From NCBI RefSeq assembly GCF_017573545.1, contig NZ_JAGEOK010000003.1:186001-250000 (forward strand): a DNA stretch of 64,000 nucleotides. The letters are read 5' to 3'. Source of the DNA: Actinomadura nitritigenes (GTDB lineage: Bacteria > Actinomycetota > Actinomycetes > Streptosporangiales > Streptosporangiaceae). Shown piece after piece: positions 15,547 through 24,618 of the stretch. Positions within the stretch are counted from its first letter, which is position 1. Every line of letters starts with the position of its first letter. The notes beneath the pieces are model-generated. The model worked only from the letters and a program-made list of their open reading frames with translations. It did not search any database and was not told the origin of the DNA. The translations under genes and the position numbers were made by a program.

Positions 15547-16572
15547 TCACTCCCACTCCCACTCGACCCCGACGATGCCGTACCGGACGGCCCCGACCGC
15601 GATGTTCGCGCTCCCCGACGTGCCGATCCAGAGTTCGCCGAGCCGCCGCCGCGGCGCGAGCGGCCCGTCGGCGGTGAAGCCGTAGCAGCGGGCGGGCAGC
15701 CGGCCGGCGCCGAACTGGACGATCGCGACGTAGTCGTGGACGGGCCGGGAGAAGCGCCGATCGTAGTCGTCCGGCGGCCCGCCCGGGTCCGGCCCGGCCG
15801 GGCGGAGGTCGTACTCGATCACCGCCGTCTCCCCGGCCGCGAGCACGCGGTCGAAGACCAGCTCGAACGCCATCAGCCCGCCGCCGGCGCGGACCCGTCC
15901 GGGCCGGCAGTACCGGACGGCGGTCAGCTCCGCCGTGCCCTCCGCCGGCCCGGCCGGTTCCGAGGGAGCGTCGCCCGCCGGGACGTCGGGGCCCGTCCGG
16001 TGGACGCAGACGACGCGGTCGACGTCGTCGCCGGCCGCGCGCAGGACGGCGCGGACGGACAGCGTCCAGCGGGGGCCGTCCGCGTCCAGCCGGTAGACGT
16101 CGTGGACGCTGAGCCGTTCGAGCCGGTGGTCGCCGGACCGGTCGAGCTGCCCGACGAGGTCGGCGTACCGCCGCGGGTCGGGCCACAGCTCGCCCGCCGC
16201 GGCCGGCGAGGCGGGCGCGGCGCCGGACGGCCCGGCGCCGCGCGCCGGGGCGGGGGCGGGTCCGGCCTCGTCCAGCGGGCCGGTCAGCGTGCCGGGCGGC
16301 ACGTCGAGGACCTCTTCCAGGATCACGACGGCGGCGCGGGAGCGCGGACGGCTGCGGCCGCGCTGCCAGTGGCTCAGCGTGGCCACGCTGACGGTGAGCC
16401 CGCGTCGGCCGAGCCGGTGGCGGATCCGCTCCAGGGTGAGCCCGCTCGCCTGGACGGCCTGCCGGAACGCCTCGGCGAACTCCACGGCGGGATCGTACCG
16501 GCCGATCAGCCGCCGAGTCAGGCGTCCACCGCAGATCCGGCACGCTCCGACAGGTCCGATGCCTCCGGACAT
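15547..16572 (-). CDS. XRE-family HTH protein with conserved C-terminal domain (copy B)
   Basis: 341 residues, paralogue of the downstream gene. HTH at about 38-90 with VSVATLSHWQRGRSRPRS, an Ala/Pro-rich linker (about 100-125), and a C-terminal domain with RLERLSVHDVYRLD, FELVFDRVLAAGETAVIEYD, LPARCYGF and a terminal VEWEWE. The start is uncertain: ATG at 16572 adds about 29 residues including a lone CRICGG pair, whereas GTG at 16485 would match the length of copy A. Neither has a strong ribosome site. Only 116 bases separate it from copy A. Confidence 0.78.
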   Translation of the reverse strand: MSGGIGPVGACRICGGRLTRRLIGRYDPAVEFAEAFRQAVQASGLTLERIRHRLGRRGLTVSVATLSHWQRGRSRPRSRAAVVILEEVLDVPPGTLTGPLDEAGPAPAPARGAGPSGAAPASPAAAGELWPDPRRYADLVGQLDRSGDHRLERLSVHDVYRLDADGPRWTLSVRAVLRAAGDDVDRVVCVHRTGPDVPAGDAPSEPAGPAEGTAELTAVRYCRPGRVRAGGGLMAFELVFDRVLAAGETAVIEYDLRPAGPDPGGPPDDYDRRFSRPVHDYVAIVQFGAGRLPARCYGFTADGPLAPRRRLGELWIGTSGSANIAVGAVRYGIVGVEWEWE

Positions 16573-16597
16573 GCCGCCTGCCGGCCGCCGGTGCCGG

Positions 16598-17446
16598 CTA
16601 GAAGAGGATCGACATGAACGAGCCGTGCTCGGCGAAGCCGACGCGGCGGTAGGCGGCCCGCGCCCGCGTGTTGTAGTCGTTGACGTACAGCGACACCGTC
16701 GGCGCGATCCCGCGCAGCGCCTCCCGCACCACCGCCGACATGCCCGCCACCGACAGGCCCCGCCCGCGCAGGTCCGGCGGCACCCACACGCCCTGCACCT
16801 GGCAGGCGCGCGGAGTGACGGCGCCGACCTCCGCCTTGAACATGACGCGGCCGTCCTCGATGCGGGCGAACGCGCGGCCGTCGCGGATCAGCTCGGCGAC
16901 CCGGGCACGGTACAGCACCCCGCCGTCACCGCTGTTCGGGGAGACGCCGACCTCCTCGGTGAACATCGCGACGCACGCCGGGTACACGACGTCGAACTCC
17001 TCCATCCGCACCCGCCGGACCCCCGGGTCGGCCGGGACGTCCGGGACGGTGGAGGTGGCCATCACCGGCTGGGACGCGCGGACCGCCCGCGGCGGCCCCC
17101 AGTACGGCGCCAGGATCTCCCACAGGTCGCCGACCGCGTCGACGGGCCCGACGATCGACGAGCAGCGCCGGCCCTGCGCCTGCGCCCGCTCGGCGAACGC
17201 GCGGATCGCCTCCGGCCCGGCGGCGACCGGGATGAGGTTGGCGCCCGAGTAGCACAGCGCGGACAGCCGCCCGTCCCGCATGTAGCCCCACATCTGGGCG
17301 CCGAGGCGGCGCGGGTCGAGCCCGGCCGCGTGCACGCGGGAGCCGACGAACACGTTGGCCACCGGGTCGGCGTCGAGGATCGCGAGCGCCTCCGCCCGGT
17401 ACCGGTCGTCGAGGACCCGTACCGGCAGCGACCCCAGCATGCGCAC
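16598..17446 (-). CDS. GNAT acetyltransferase with DUF4081 N-terminal domain
   Basis: 282 residues. N-terminal DUF4081 (about 8-110) and C-terminal GNAT fold with the acetyl-CoA loop VWVPPDLRGRGLSVAGMSA (about 222-240) and VSLYVNDYNTRARAAYRRVGF (beta4/alpha4). In mycobacteria the orthologous enzyme follows ispG in the dxr-rip-ispG-GNAT cluster; here it is separated from ispG by three peptidase genes. Substrate unknown. Start could be GTG 17446 or ATG 17440. Confidence 0.88.
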   Translation of the reverse strand: MRMLGSLPVRVLDDRYRAEALAILDADPVANVFVGSRVHAAGLDPRRLGAQMWGYMRDGRLSALCYSGANLIPVAAGPEAIRAFAERAQAQGRRCSSIVGPVDAVGDLWEILAPYWGPPRAVRASQPVMATSTVPDVPADPGVRRVRMEEFDVVYPACVAMFTEEVGVSPNSGDGGVLYRARVAELIRDGRAFARIEDGRVMFKAEVGAVTPRACQVQGVWVPPDLRGRGLSVAGMSAVVREALRGIAPTVSLYVNDYNTRARAAYRRVGFAEHGSFMSILF

Positions 17447-17637
17447 GGCTACCGGCTCCCGGACCGGGCCGGGCCGCGCCCGGCTCCCCCCGGCGCGGCG
17501 TCCCCGCCGGCCGTCGACGCGGGCACGGCGTCGGGCACGGCGTCGGCCGGCGCGGCGTACAGCACTGTCAGCACCACGCCGACAAGCCTATGACGTCCCC
17601 GGTGCTCGTACCTCCACCGGCTCCCCCACCGGGGGAT

Positions 17638-19233
17638 TCACCCGTGCGCGGCGGCGTGGTGGGACCGTCCGGGCTTCTTGGCGGGGCCGGGCCCGGGCGG
17701 CGCCGGGGCCTTGCAGGTGGCGTCCGGACCCGGCCGGTCCGGCGGCAGGGCGCCCTTGCCCAGGTAGGCGGCGACGGTGCGGTCGACGCACCTGTCGCCC
17801 GAGAGCGTCACCCCGTGGTTGCCGCCGCCGACCTGCACGAGCAGCCGGGACGTGGGGAACAGGCGGTGGGTCTCCAGCGCGCCCGGGTAGGGGGTGGCGG
17901 CGTCCTCGGTGCCCTGGACCAGCAGCATCGGCGCGAGCGACGACCCGGCGCCCACCTTGGGCGGCTGCCCGCCGGGAGCGCCCCAGTACGCGCAGGGCGC
18001 GTTGTACCAGGTGTTGCTCCAGGTCTCGAACTTGTAGCCCTCGCGATAGAGGCGGACGCTGTCGGAGTGCCAGCGGTGCCAGTCGCGCGGCCAGGCGGCG
18101 TCGCGGCACTGGACGGCGTTGTAGACGGCGTAGTTGTTCTGGTCCAGCCAGGACGGCGGCTGCCACACCTTGCGGAGCGGGCCCGGGTCGTGCCGGACGG
18201 CGTACGCCGACAGCGCGGCGGCGTGCGGGGCCCAGCCGTAGTCGCCGTAGCCGTCGGCGAGGAACGTGTCGTCCAGCTCGTCCGCGCCGATCTTGCCGTC
18301 GATCGGCCGGGCCTTCAGCGCGGCGCGGGCGCGCGCGTACGCCGCGGCGACCCGGCCCTCGCTCTTTCCGAGCCGGTAGAGCGCGTGGTGCTCGGCCACC
18401 CAGGCGAAGAACACCTTGATCCGCTTCTCGAACGCGATGTTCTGGTCGATGTTGTCGCCGTACCAGACGCCGCTGGGCTTGACGACGCTGTCGAGGACCA
18501 TGCGGCGGACGCGGTCCGGGTGGGCCGAGGCGTACGCGGCGCCGAGGTAGGTGCCGTACGAGTAGCCGAAGTAGTTGATCTTCCGCTGGCGCAGCGCGCG
18601 CCGGATCGCGTCCAGGTCGCGCACCCAGTCGGCCGTCCCCATGTGCGGCAGGACGGTCCGGTACCGCTTCGCGCAGTCGCGGGCGTAGGCGCGGGCCCGC
18701 TTCCGCCACGCCCGCTCGGCGGCGGCGTTCTCCGGGACGGCGTCGGGACGCGCGCGCCCCGGGTCCTGGTAGCTCTTGTCGCAGACCAGCGCGGGCCTGC
18801 TCGCGCCGACACCGCGCGGGTCGAAGCCGATCCAGTCGTAGGACGCGGCGACGCCGCGGGGCATCGCCGCGTGGAAGACGCCCGCGAGGTCGCGGCCGTG
18901 CGCGCCGGGCCCGCCCCGGTTGAGCAGCACGGCGCCCTGGCTCTTCCTCGCGGTGTGCCGTGCGCGGGACAGCGCCAGGGTGATCTGCGCGCCGTGCGGG
19001 TGCGCGTAGTCCAGCGGCACCCGGAGCGTCGCGCACTGCAGGCCCTTGAGGCGGGTGCCCTCGACCGGGTCCTTGGCGGGGCAGGCGTGCCAGGCGAGTC
19101 CGGCGGGCCGGGGGGCGGGACCGGGCCGTCCGGGGGCGGCGGTCGCGGGGGACGGCGCGGCGGTACCGGCGACGGCGAGCGCGACCGCGGCGGCGGTCCC
19201 GGCGGCGGCCCTTCTTCCAGCGTGGTTCAGCAC
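17638..19233 (-). CDS. Secreted S33 tripeptidyl-aminopeptidase-like hydrolase (copy 1)
   Basis: 531 residues with a Sec signal (about 1-33, ending TATAA). Alpha/beta-hydrolase fold of the streptomycete SlpD/SlpE/tripeptidyl aminopeptidase group: oxyanion block LNRGGPGAHGRDL, WIGFDPRGVGAS, nucleophile elbow GYSYGTYLG (Ser), acid in GTEDAATPYPGA (Asp), and His in GGGNHGVTL. The C-terminal TAP-like domain follows. Expected to clip tri- or other short peptides from N-termini outside the cell. Most divergent of the three tandem copies; GTG start abuts a G-run. Confidence 0.9.
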   Translation of the reverse strand: MLNHAGRRAAAGTAAAVALAVAGTAAPSPATAAPGRPGPAPRPAGLAWHACPAKDPVEGTRLKGLQCATLRVPLDYAHPHGAQITLALSRARHTARKSQGAVLLNRGGPGAHGRDLAGVFHAAMPRGVAASYDWIGFDPRGVGASRPALVCDKSYQDPGRARPDAVPENAAAERAWRKRARAYARDCAKRYRTVLPHMGTADWVRDLDAIRRALRQRKINYFGYSYGTYLGAAYASAHPDRVRRMVLDSVVKPSGVWYGDNIDQNIAFEKRIKVFFAWVAEHHALYRLGKSEGRVAAAYARARAALKARPIDGKIGADELDDTFLADGYGDYGWAPHAAALSAYAVRHDPGPLRKVWQPPSWLDQNNYAVYNAVQCRDAAWPRDWHRWHSDSVRLYREGYKFETWSNTWYNAPCAYWGAPGGQPPKVGAGSSLAPMLLVQGTEDAATPYPGALETHRLFPTSRLLVQVGGGNHGVTLSGDRCVDRTVAAYLGKGALPPDRPGPDATCKAPAPPGPGPAKKPGRSHHAAAHG

Positions 19234-19307
19234 CCCCGCTTTCTACCTGCGCGCCCGCGCGTGTCGCGGGAACCGCGGGCTTCGCGCGATTCCGCCCGAA
19301 AACGGAT

Positions 19308-19349
19308 CTCGCGGCGCGCCCGTCCGGCGAGGGACGGGCGCGCCGCGAG
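19308..19349. terminator. 18-bp perfect hairpin terminator of peptidase copy 2
   Basis: Perfect 18-base arms (19308-19325 and 19332-19349) with a 6-base loop GGCGAG, just past the stop of the peptidase at 19372. It is one of the longest perfect stems in the window and probably isolates this gene from copy 1. Confidence 0.75.
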
Positions 19350-19371
19350 CGTCACGCGGTGAACCGGGGCG

Positions 19372-20973
19372 TTACGGACGGCCGATCGGCAGGTCCTTGC
19401 CCGCGACGGCGCCGGCGGCCTTGGCCGTCATCGCCATCGGGTTCGGGTCGTTCAGCGCCGGGACGGCGTTGCAGTAGGCGTCCGCGCCCTTGGAGCTCTT
19501 CGGCAGCGCGCCGGTGTCCAGGTAGGCGGCGACCTTGTCGTCCAGGCACGCGTTGCCGTTCAGCGTGTTGGCGTGGGTCTTGCCGCCGACCTCGAGGACG
19601 AGCCGCGAGGACGGGAACACCTTGTGCATGTTGTAGCCGCCGGCGACCGGGGTCGCGGCGTCCTGCGACGACTGGACGAGCAGCATGCCGGGCAGGCTCT
19701 TGCTCGCCTTCAGCTTCAGCGCGGGACCGCCCTGGAACGGCCAGAACGCGATGGGCGCGTTGAACCAGACGTTGCTCCAGGTGTTGAAGCGGTAGCCCTC
19801 CTTGTAGAGCTTGGCCGCGTCGTTGTGCCACTTGTTCCAGTTCCGCGGCCACCTGGCGTCGGCGGCCTGGACGGCGTTGTAGACGACGAAGTCGTTGTCC
19901 TCGCCGCCGGTGTTCAGCCAGTCGAGCAGCCCGGAGGCGTCCTTCTTGTTCACCCAGTCCGACAGGGCCTGCGCGAACGGGATGTAGTAGCCGGTGTTGT
20001 AGCCGGCGGTCAGGACGATGTCGTCCAGCTCGTCCGGGCCGATCTTGCCCGCGATCGGGGACTTCTTCGCGGCGGCGCGGACGGCGTAGTACTTCGCCTC
20101 GACGGCCTTCTCGGTCTTGCCGAGGTGGTAGAGCGAGTCGTACTTGCCGGTCCAGGCCCACCAGGACTTGATGTTCTTCTCGAACGCCTTGTCCTGCTCG
20201 AGCTGGGCGTCGTACCAGACCGTCTTCGGGTTGACGTTGCCGTCCAGCACCATGTGCTTCACGCGGTTCGGGAACAGCGTGGCGTAGGTGGCGCCGAAGT
20301 AGGTGCCGTAGGAGAAGCCGTACCAGCTGATCTTCTGCTGGCCGAGCCCGGCGCGGATGGCGTCGACGTCGCGGGCGGCGTCGGTGGTGCGCATGTGCGG
20401 CAGCATCCAGCCGAACTTGCGCTGGCAGTCCTGCGCGTACTTCCGCGCCTTGGCCTTCCAGACGGCCTCGTCCTTCGCCGAGTGCGGGACGTAGTCCGGC
20501 CGCACCGGGTCGTACCAGGTCTTGTCGCAGGTCAGCGCGGGCTGGCTGGATCCGACGCCGCGGGGGTCGAAGCCGATGATGTCGTACTTGGCGGCGGTGG
20601 CGGCGTGGCCGACGCCGCCCATCCAGCGGGCCAGGGCGGGCGCGTACGCGAGGCCGCTGCCGCCGGGGCCGCCCGGGTTCACGAACAGCACGCCCTGGTA
20701 GTTCTTGTCGTCGGTGTGCTTGTAGCGCGACACCGCGATGGAGATCTTGCGGCCGTTCGGCTTGGCGTAGTCGAGCGGCACCTGGACCTGGGCGCACTGG
20801 GCCTTGTTCATCGGGTCGTCCGGCCCGCTGACCTCGCACTTGCCCCAGTTGATGCCGCTCGCCGCGACCAGGTTCGCCGCGGACGGGCCGGTGGCGGCGT
20901 TCGCGGAGACGGCGGCGACGGTGCCGCCGGCCGCCACGGCCGCGGCGGCCGTGACGATGACGATCCTTCTCAC
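19372..20973 (-). CDS. Secreted S33 tripeptidyl-aminopeptidase-like hydrolase (copy 2)
   Basis: 533 residues. The signal peptide begins VRRIVIVTAAAAVAAGG and ends near ANAATG. Conserved blocks are FVNPGGPGGSGL, IIGFDPRGVGSS, nucleophile elbow GFSYGTYFG, acid block SSQDAATPVAGG and His in GGKTHANTL. The GTG at 20973 follows GAGGGGG by 4 bases and gives a proper signal peptide; the frame is open far upstream but that part is the promoter region. Monocistronic by its own upstream box and downstream hairpin. Confidence 0.92.
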   Translation of the reverse strand: MRRIVIVTAAAAVAAGGTVAAVSANAATGPSAANLVAASGINWGKCEVSGPDDPMNKAQCAQVQVPLDYAKPNGRKISIAVSRYKHTDDKNYQGVLFVNPGGPGGSGLAYAPALARWMGGVGHAATAAKYDIIGFDPRGVGSSQPALTCDKTWYDPVRPDYVPHSAKDEAVWKAKARKYAQDCQRKFGWMLPHMRTTDAARDVDAIRAGLGQQKISWYGFSYGTYFGATYATLFPNRVKHMVLDGNVNPKTVWYDAQLEQDKAFEKNIKSWWAWTGKYDSLYHLGKTEKAVEAKYYAVRAAAKKSPIAGKIGPDELDDIVLTAGYNTGYYIPFAQALSDWVNKKDASGLLDWLNTGGEDNDFVVYNAVQAADARWPRNWNKWHNDAAKLYKEGYRFNTWSNVWFNAPIAFWPFQGGPALKLKASKSLPGMLLVQSSQDAATPVAGGYNMHKVFPSSRLVLEVGGKTHANTLNGNACLDDKVAAYLDTGALPKSSKGADAYCNAVPALNDPNPMAMTAKAAGAVAGKDLPIGRP

Positions 20974-21104
20974 TTGACCCCCTCGGATCGGCGGCTCCGG
21001 AGCCCCGGTCGGGCTCGGAGGGGGGAGCAGCGCCGATACATGCGGATGCGTGGATTGCGTGGTGATTGTGGCGGTTCTGGGCGATATGGCGGGAGAGTCA
21101 CTGA

Positions 21105-21135
21105 TGACCAGATGCGAAATCGTGACAAGATCCAC
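21105..21135 (-). promoter_or_regulatory. Shared 31-bp upstream box, copy A
   Basis: 31 bases identical at 30 positions to 23044-23074. In gene orientation it begins GTGGATCTTGTCACGATT and ends CATCTGGTCA. It lies 132-162 bases before the start of peptidase copy 2. The strand-matched position before two paralogues argues for a common promoter or operator. Confidence 0.7.
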
Positions 21136-21201
21136 CAATGTTCGTGATGTTGGTCGGCGAGGGCCGCACCGGCGCGCGACCGGCCGGCGGCCGGCATGCG
21201 A

Positions 21202-21235
21202 AGAGGGCCCCGGGGATCGCTCCCCCGGGCCCTCT
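21202..21235 (-). terminator. Hairpin terminator of peptidase copy 3
   Basis: Stem of 9 plus 4 base pairs interrupted by a single C-C mismatch (arm AGAGGGCCCCGGGG), 6-base loop, followed on the minus strand by TTCGCAT. Sits 53 bases past the stop of the peptidase gene at 21289. Confidence 0.75.
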
Positions 21236-21288
21236 CGGCCGTTCCGCGGGCCGGCCGGGCAGGGTGCCCGGTCAGCCGGTCACGGGTC

Positions 21289-22947
21289 TCAGCGGATGAC
21301 GTCGTCGCTCAGCCGCGCCGCCTTCGTCACCGTCGTGGACAGCGACTTGGCCTTGGCGGACATCTGCGCCGGCGGCACGGGGTCGCCGAGCTGCGGGACG
21401 TGCGTGACGGACTGGCCCGGACGCTCCCCGGTCAGGAAGTACCGGTCGAAGATGGCGTCCACGGCCGCCGAACCGCGGTGCACGATGCAGTGCGTGCGGT
21501 CGCCGTCCTGGATCACCAGCTGCGAGCCCTTGAGCCGGCGGTGCATGTCGAGCGCGCCGGCGAGCGGCGTCGCCGCGTCCTCGCTGCCCTCGAACTGCAG
21601 GATGTTGCGCGGCAGCTCGCGGTTGCGCCCGACGTTCACCGGCGTGCCGGCCTTGGCGGGCCAGGTCAGGCAGGGCGCGTTGAACCACACGTTGCCCCAG
21701 GTGAGGAACGGGTGCTTCTTGTTGATGCGGACGTTGTCGCGCTCCCACTTGGCCCAGCTCGTCGGCCACTGGACGTCGGTGCACTGCACGGCGTTGTAGA
21801 CGGCGAACTCGTTGTCGTCCGCACCGCCGGTCGTCTGCGCGCCGAACGTGCCCACGAAGGTCGCGGCGTCACCGGACTTGTAGGCGCCCAGGCCCACCGC
21901 GTAGGCGTTCCACAGCGCCTGGCTGCGGCGGTACGCGGCGTTCTGGATCACGTCGGTCAGCTCGTCCGGGCCGACGGCGTACTTCTCGCCGCTGCTCGGG
22001 TCGGTGTAGTACACCGGCTTGGTCTTGAGCGTGGCGCGCAGCTTGTAGAAGAACGACCGCACGGCCGTCTGGGTGGTGCCCAGGTGGTAGACGGAGTCGT
22101 ACTTCGCGATCCACCCGAAGTAGTAGTCCATGTTCTTGTCGAACTGGACGTCCTGGTTCAGGTTGGCGTCGTACCACACGTCCGACGGGCCGACGTTACC
22201 GTCGAGCACCATCCGGCCCACGTTCTTCGGGAACATGGTCGCGTAGACGGAGCCGAGGTAGGTGCCGTACGAGGCGCCGTAGTAGTCGAGCTTCTTGTCG
22301 CTCAGCGCCTTGCGGATCGACTCCATGTCGCGGACGGAGTCGGTCGTCTTGATGTGGTTCATCAGGCCGATCTTGTCGGCCTTCTTGCACGCGTCCGTGT
22401 ACGCCTTCGACTTCTTCAGCCACACGGAGACCGAGGCGCGGTCGCCGGTGCCGTAGTCGGGGCGGGGGGCGTTGGTGTAGTTCGGGTCGCAGCTGAGCGA
22501 GGGGACGCTCATGCCGACGCCGCGCGGGTCGAACCCGATGACGTTGTAGGCGTCCTTCAGCGCCGCGGAGTTCTGCGCGAACACCCGCGGGCCGAACAGC
22601 GCGCCGCCGCCGCCCGGACCGCCCGGGTTCACCACCATGTCGCCCTTGGCGGCGCCCGTGCCGGTGTGCGGGGTGCGGGTCAGCTGCAGCGTGATCTTCG
22701 TGCCGCTCGGCTTGGCGTAGTCCAGCGGCACCTGCAGCTCGCCGCACTGCACGATCTTGGAGACCGGGTACAGCCCGTCGTACAGGTCGTGGACCTGCTG
22801 GACGAAGTCCGCCGGGCAGGCGTGCCACTTGACCGCGGCGGGGTCGAACCCCCTGGCCGCGGAGGGGCCCGCGGCCTGTGCGCTCGCGGTGCCGAGCCCG
22901 GCAAGGCCGAGCCCGGCCACCGCGGCCACGACGACAGTCCTCTTCAC
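21289..22947 (-). CDS. Secreted S33 tripeptidyl-aminopeptidase-like hydrolase (copy 3)
   Basis: 552 residues. Signal peptide VKRTVVVAAVAGLGLAG to about AQAAG; GTG start at 22947. Blocks: VVNPGGPGGGGALFG, VIGFDPRGVGMS, nucleophile elbow GASYGTYLG, acid block GSEDAATPLAGA and His in DGDRTHCIVH, where the Cys after the His is unlike the other copies. Same TAP-like C-terminal domain. Shares with copy 2 an almost identical upstream box. Expected role is extracellular peptide trimming for nutrition or processing. Confidence 0.92.
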   Translation of the reverse strand: MKRTVVVAAVAGLGLAGLGTASAQAAGPSAARGFDPAAVKWHACPADFVQQVHDLYDGLYPVSKIVQCGELQVPLDYAKPSGTKITLQLTRTPHTGTGAAKGDMVVNPGGPGGGGALFGPRVFAQNSAALKDAYNVIGFDPRGVGMSVPSLSCDPNYTNAPRPDYGTGDRASVSVWLKKSKAYTDACKKADKIGLMNHIKTTDSVRDMESIRKALSDKKLDYYGASYGTYLGSVYATMFPKNVGRMVLDGNVGPSDVWYDANLNQDVQFDKNMDYYFGWIAKYDSVYHLGTTQTAVRSFFYKLRATLKTKPVYYTDPSSGEKYAVGPDELTDVIQNAAYRRSQALWNAYAVGLGAYKSGDAATFVGTFGAQTTGGADDNEFAVYNAVQCTDVQWPTSWAKWERDNVRINKKHPFLTWGNVWFNAPCLTWPAKAGTPVNVGRNRELPRNILQFEGSEDAATPLAGALDMHRRLKGSQLVIQDGDRTHCIVHRGSAAVDAIFDRYFLTGERPGQSVTHVPQLGDPVPPAQMSAKAKSLSTTVTKAARLSDDVIR

Positions 22948-23007
22948 ATATCCCCCTAACCTGTCGACTCGGATGAGTCGGACATTTGGGTAAGCAAGTG
23001 AAGATTG

Positions 23008-23022
23008 TTGTCCTGCGGACAA
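23008..23022. promoter_or_regulatory. Palindrome upstream of peptidase copy 3
   Basis: TTGTCC-TGC-GGACAA, a perfect 6-base-arm inverted repeat 61-75 bases before the GTG start of copy 3. It is absent from the upstream region of copy 2, so it may be a copy-specific operator. Confidence 0.5.
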
Positions 23023-23043
23023 GTCCGACGACAGAGCTTGTCG

Positions 23044-23074
23044 TGACCAGATGCGGAATCGTGACAAGATCCAC
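23044..23074 (-). promoter_or_regulatory. Shared 31-bp upstream box, copy B
   Basis: Partner of 21105-21135 with one mismatch in 31 bases, 97-127 bases before the start of peptidase copy 3. On the minus strand it contains CTTGTCACG. The flanking bases on either side differ between the two loci. Confidence 0.7.
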
Positions 23075-23190
23075 GGAACTTTGTGATCCACCCGAACGTC
23101 CAGGTTCCGGGCATTCCATGGGGGCGTGCGCCCGGCGACCGGCCGGGCCGGGCACGCCGCTCCCCGGCCACCGGCCTCAACGCACAAGAA

Positions 23191-23223
23191 AAGGGCCCTC
23201 GGGCTCATCACCCGAGGACCCTT
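23191..23223 (-). terminator. Rho-independent terminator of the ispG transcript
   Basis: 13-base stem with one mismatch (arm AAGGGTCCTCGGG in the minus orientation), 7-base loop, then TTTTCTTGTG. The pyrimidine-rich tail makes this the most canonical terminator in the window. It lies about 90 bases past the ispG stop, in the 367-base gap (22948-23314) that also holds the peptidase promoter elements. Confidence 0.85.
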
Positions 23224-23314
23224 CAGGTCCGTCCCCGACCGCCTACGCGGCCGCGGCCGTCACATCACCGCGCCGGCCCTGCCGGCCCGTGCCGGCCGCC
23301 CGCCGCGGGCGGCG

Positions 23315-24508
23315 TCAGCTCACCACGACCTGCGCGCCCGGGCCGGACACCGACCCGTCCTCGCCGACCTCGATGCCCATGTCGTCGGCGATGCGCATGG
23401 CCTCCTCGATCAGCGTCTCCACGATCTGCGACTCCGGCACGGTCTTGACGACCTCGCCCTTGACGAAGATCTGGCCCTTGCCGTTGCCGGACGCGACGCC
23501 GAGATCGGCCTCCCGCGCCTCGCCGGGCCCGTTCACCACGCAGCCCATCACCGCGACGCGCAGCGGCACCGGGAAGTCCTTCAGGCCCGCGGTCACCTGC
23601 TCGGCGAGCGTGTAGACGTCCACCTGCGCCCGGCCGCACGACGGGCACGACACGATCTCCAGGCCGCGCTGCCGCAGCCCGAGCGACTCCAGGATCGCCG
23701 TGCCGACCTTGACCTCCTCGACCGGAGGCGCCGACAGCGACACCCGGATCGTGTCGCCGATCCCCTCGCTCAGCAGCGCGCCGAACGCCACCGCCGACTT
23801 CACCGTGCCCTGGAACGCCGGCCCCGCCTCGGTGACGCCGAGGTGCAGCGGGTACTCGCAGGCGGCGGCGAGCTTGCGGTACGCCTGGATCATCACGACC
23901 GGGTCGTTGTGCTTCACCGAGATCTTGATGTCCCGGAAGCCGTGCTCCTCGAACAGCGAGCACTCCCACAGCGCCGACTCCACCAGCGCGTCCGGGGTGG
24001 CCTTGCCGTACTTCTCCAGCAGCCGCTTGTCCAGCGAGCCGGCGTTCACCCCGATCCGGATCGGCACGCTCGCGTCCTGCGCGGCGCGCGCGATCTCGCC
24101 GACCTTGTCGTCGAACTTCTTGATGTTGCCCGGGTTGACCCGGACCGCCGCGCAGCCCGCGTCGATCGCCGCGAACACGTACTTGGGCTGGAAGTGGATG
24201 TCGGCGATGACCGGGATCGGGGACTTCTTGGCGATCGCGGGCAGTGCCTCGGCGTCGTCCTGCGACGGGACCGCCACCCGGACGATCTGGCAGCCGGACG
24301 CGGTCAGCTCCGCGATCTGCTGCAGCGTGGCGTTGACGTCGGCGGTGAGGGTCGTGGTCATGGACTGCACCGACACGGGCGCGTCGCCGCCGACCGGCAC
24401 GTCGCCGACCATGATCTGGCGCGACTTGCGGCGCGTCGCGACCAGGCTCTGCGCCCCCTGACCGTCGCCCTCGCCGCGGACCGTCGGAATACCCAGTGAA
24501 ACACTCAT
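23315..24508 (-). CDS. ispG: 4-hydroxy-3-methylbut-2-enyl diphosphate synthase (IspG)
   Basis: 397 residues, MEP-pathway enzyme that reductively opens the cyclic diphosphate MEcPP to HMBPP using a [4Fe-4S] cluster. The N-terminal TIM barrel begins near SVQSMTTT (47-54) with IADIHFQP (101-108) and RVNPGNI. Cluster ligands are Cys288 and Cys291 in SCPSCGR and Cys323 in [10 protein letters not shown], with conserved Glu330. An AGAGGAGAGGG tract directly precedes the ATG. Downstream of rip1 and dxr on the same strand with a 110-base gap to rip1. Confidence 0.98.
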   Translation of the reverse strand: MSVSLGIPTVRGEGDGQGAQSLVATRRKSRQIMVGDVPVGGDAPVSVQSMTTTLTADVNATLQQIAELTASGCQIVRVAVPSQDDAEALPAIAKKSPIPVIADIHFQPKYVFAAIDAGCAAVRVNPGNIKKFDDKVGEIARAAQDASVPIRIGVNAGSLDKRLLEKYGKATPDALVESALWECSLFEEHGFRDIKISVKHNDPVVMIQAYRKLAAACEYPLHLGVTEAGPAFQGTVKSAVAFGALLSEGIGDTIRVSLSAPPVEEVKVGTAILESLGLRQRGLEIVSCPSCGRAQVDVYTLAEQVTAGLKDFPVPLRVAVMGCVVNGPGEAREADLGVASGNGKGQIFVKGEVVKTVPESQIVETLIEEAMRIADDMGIEVGEDGSVSGPGAQVVVS

Positions 24509-24618
24509 CCCTCTCCTCTGACTCGCTCTGCCCAGCCTAGGCGCACCGCATGGATGAGGTGACGGCGACCGGCATGGAATAGTGTGACCACTCGGCTACG
24601 CCCGGTAAACGTTCTCGC

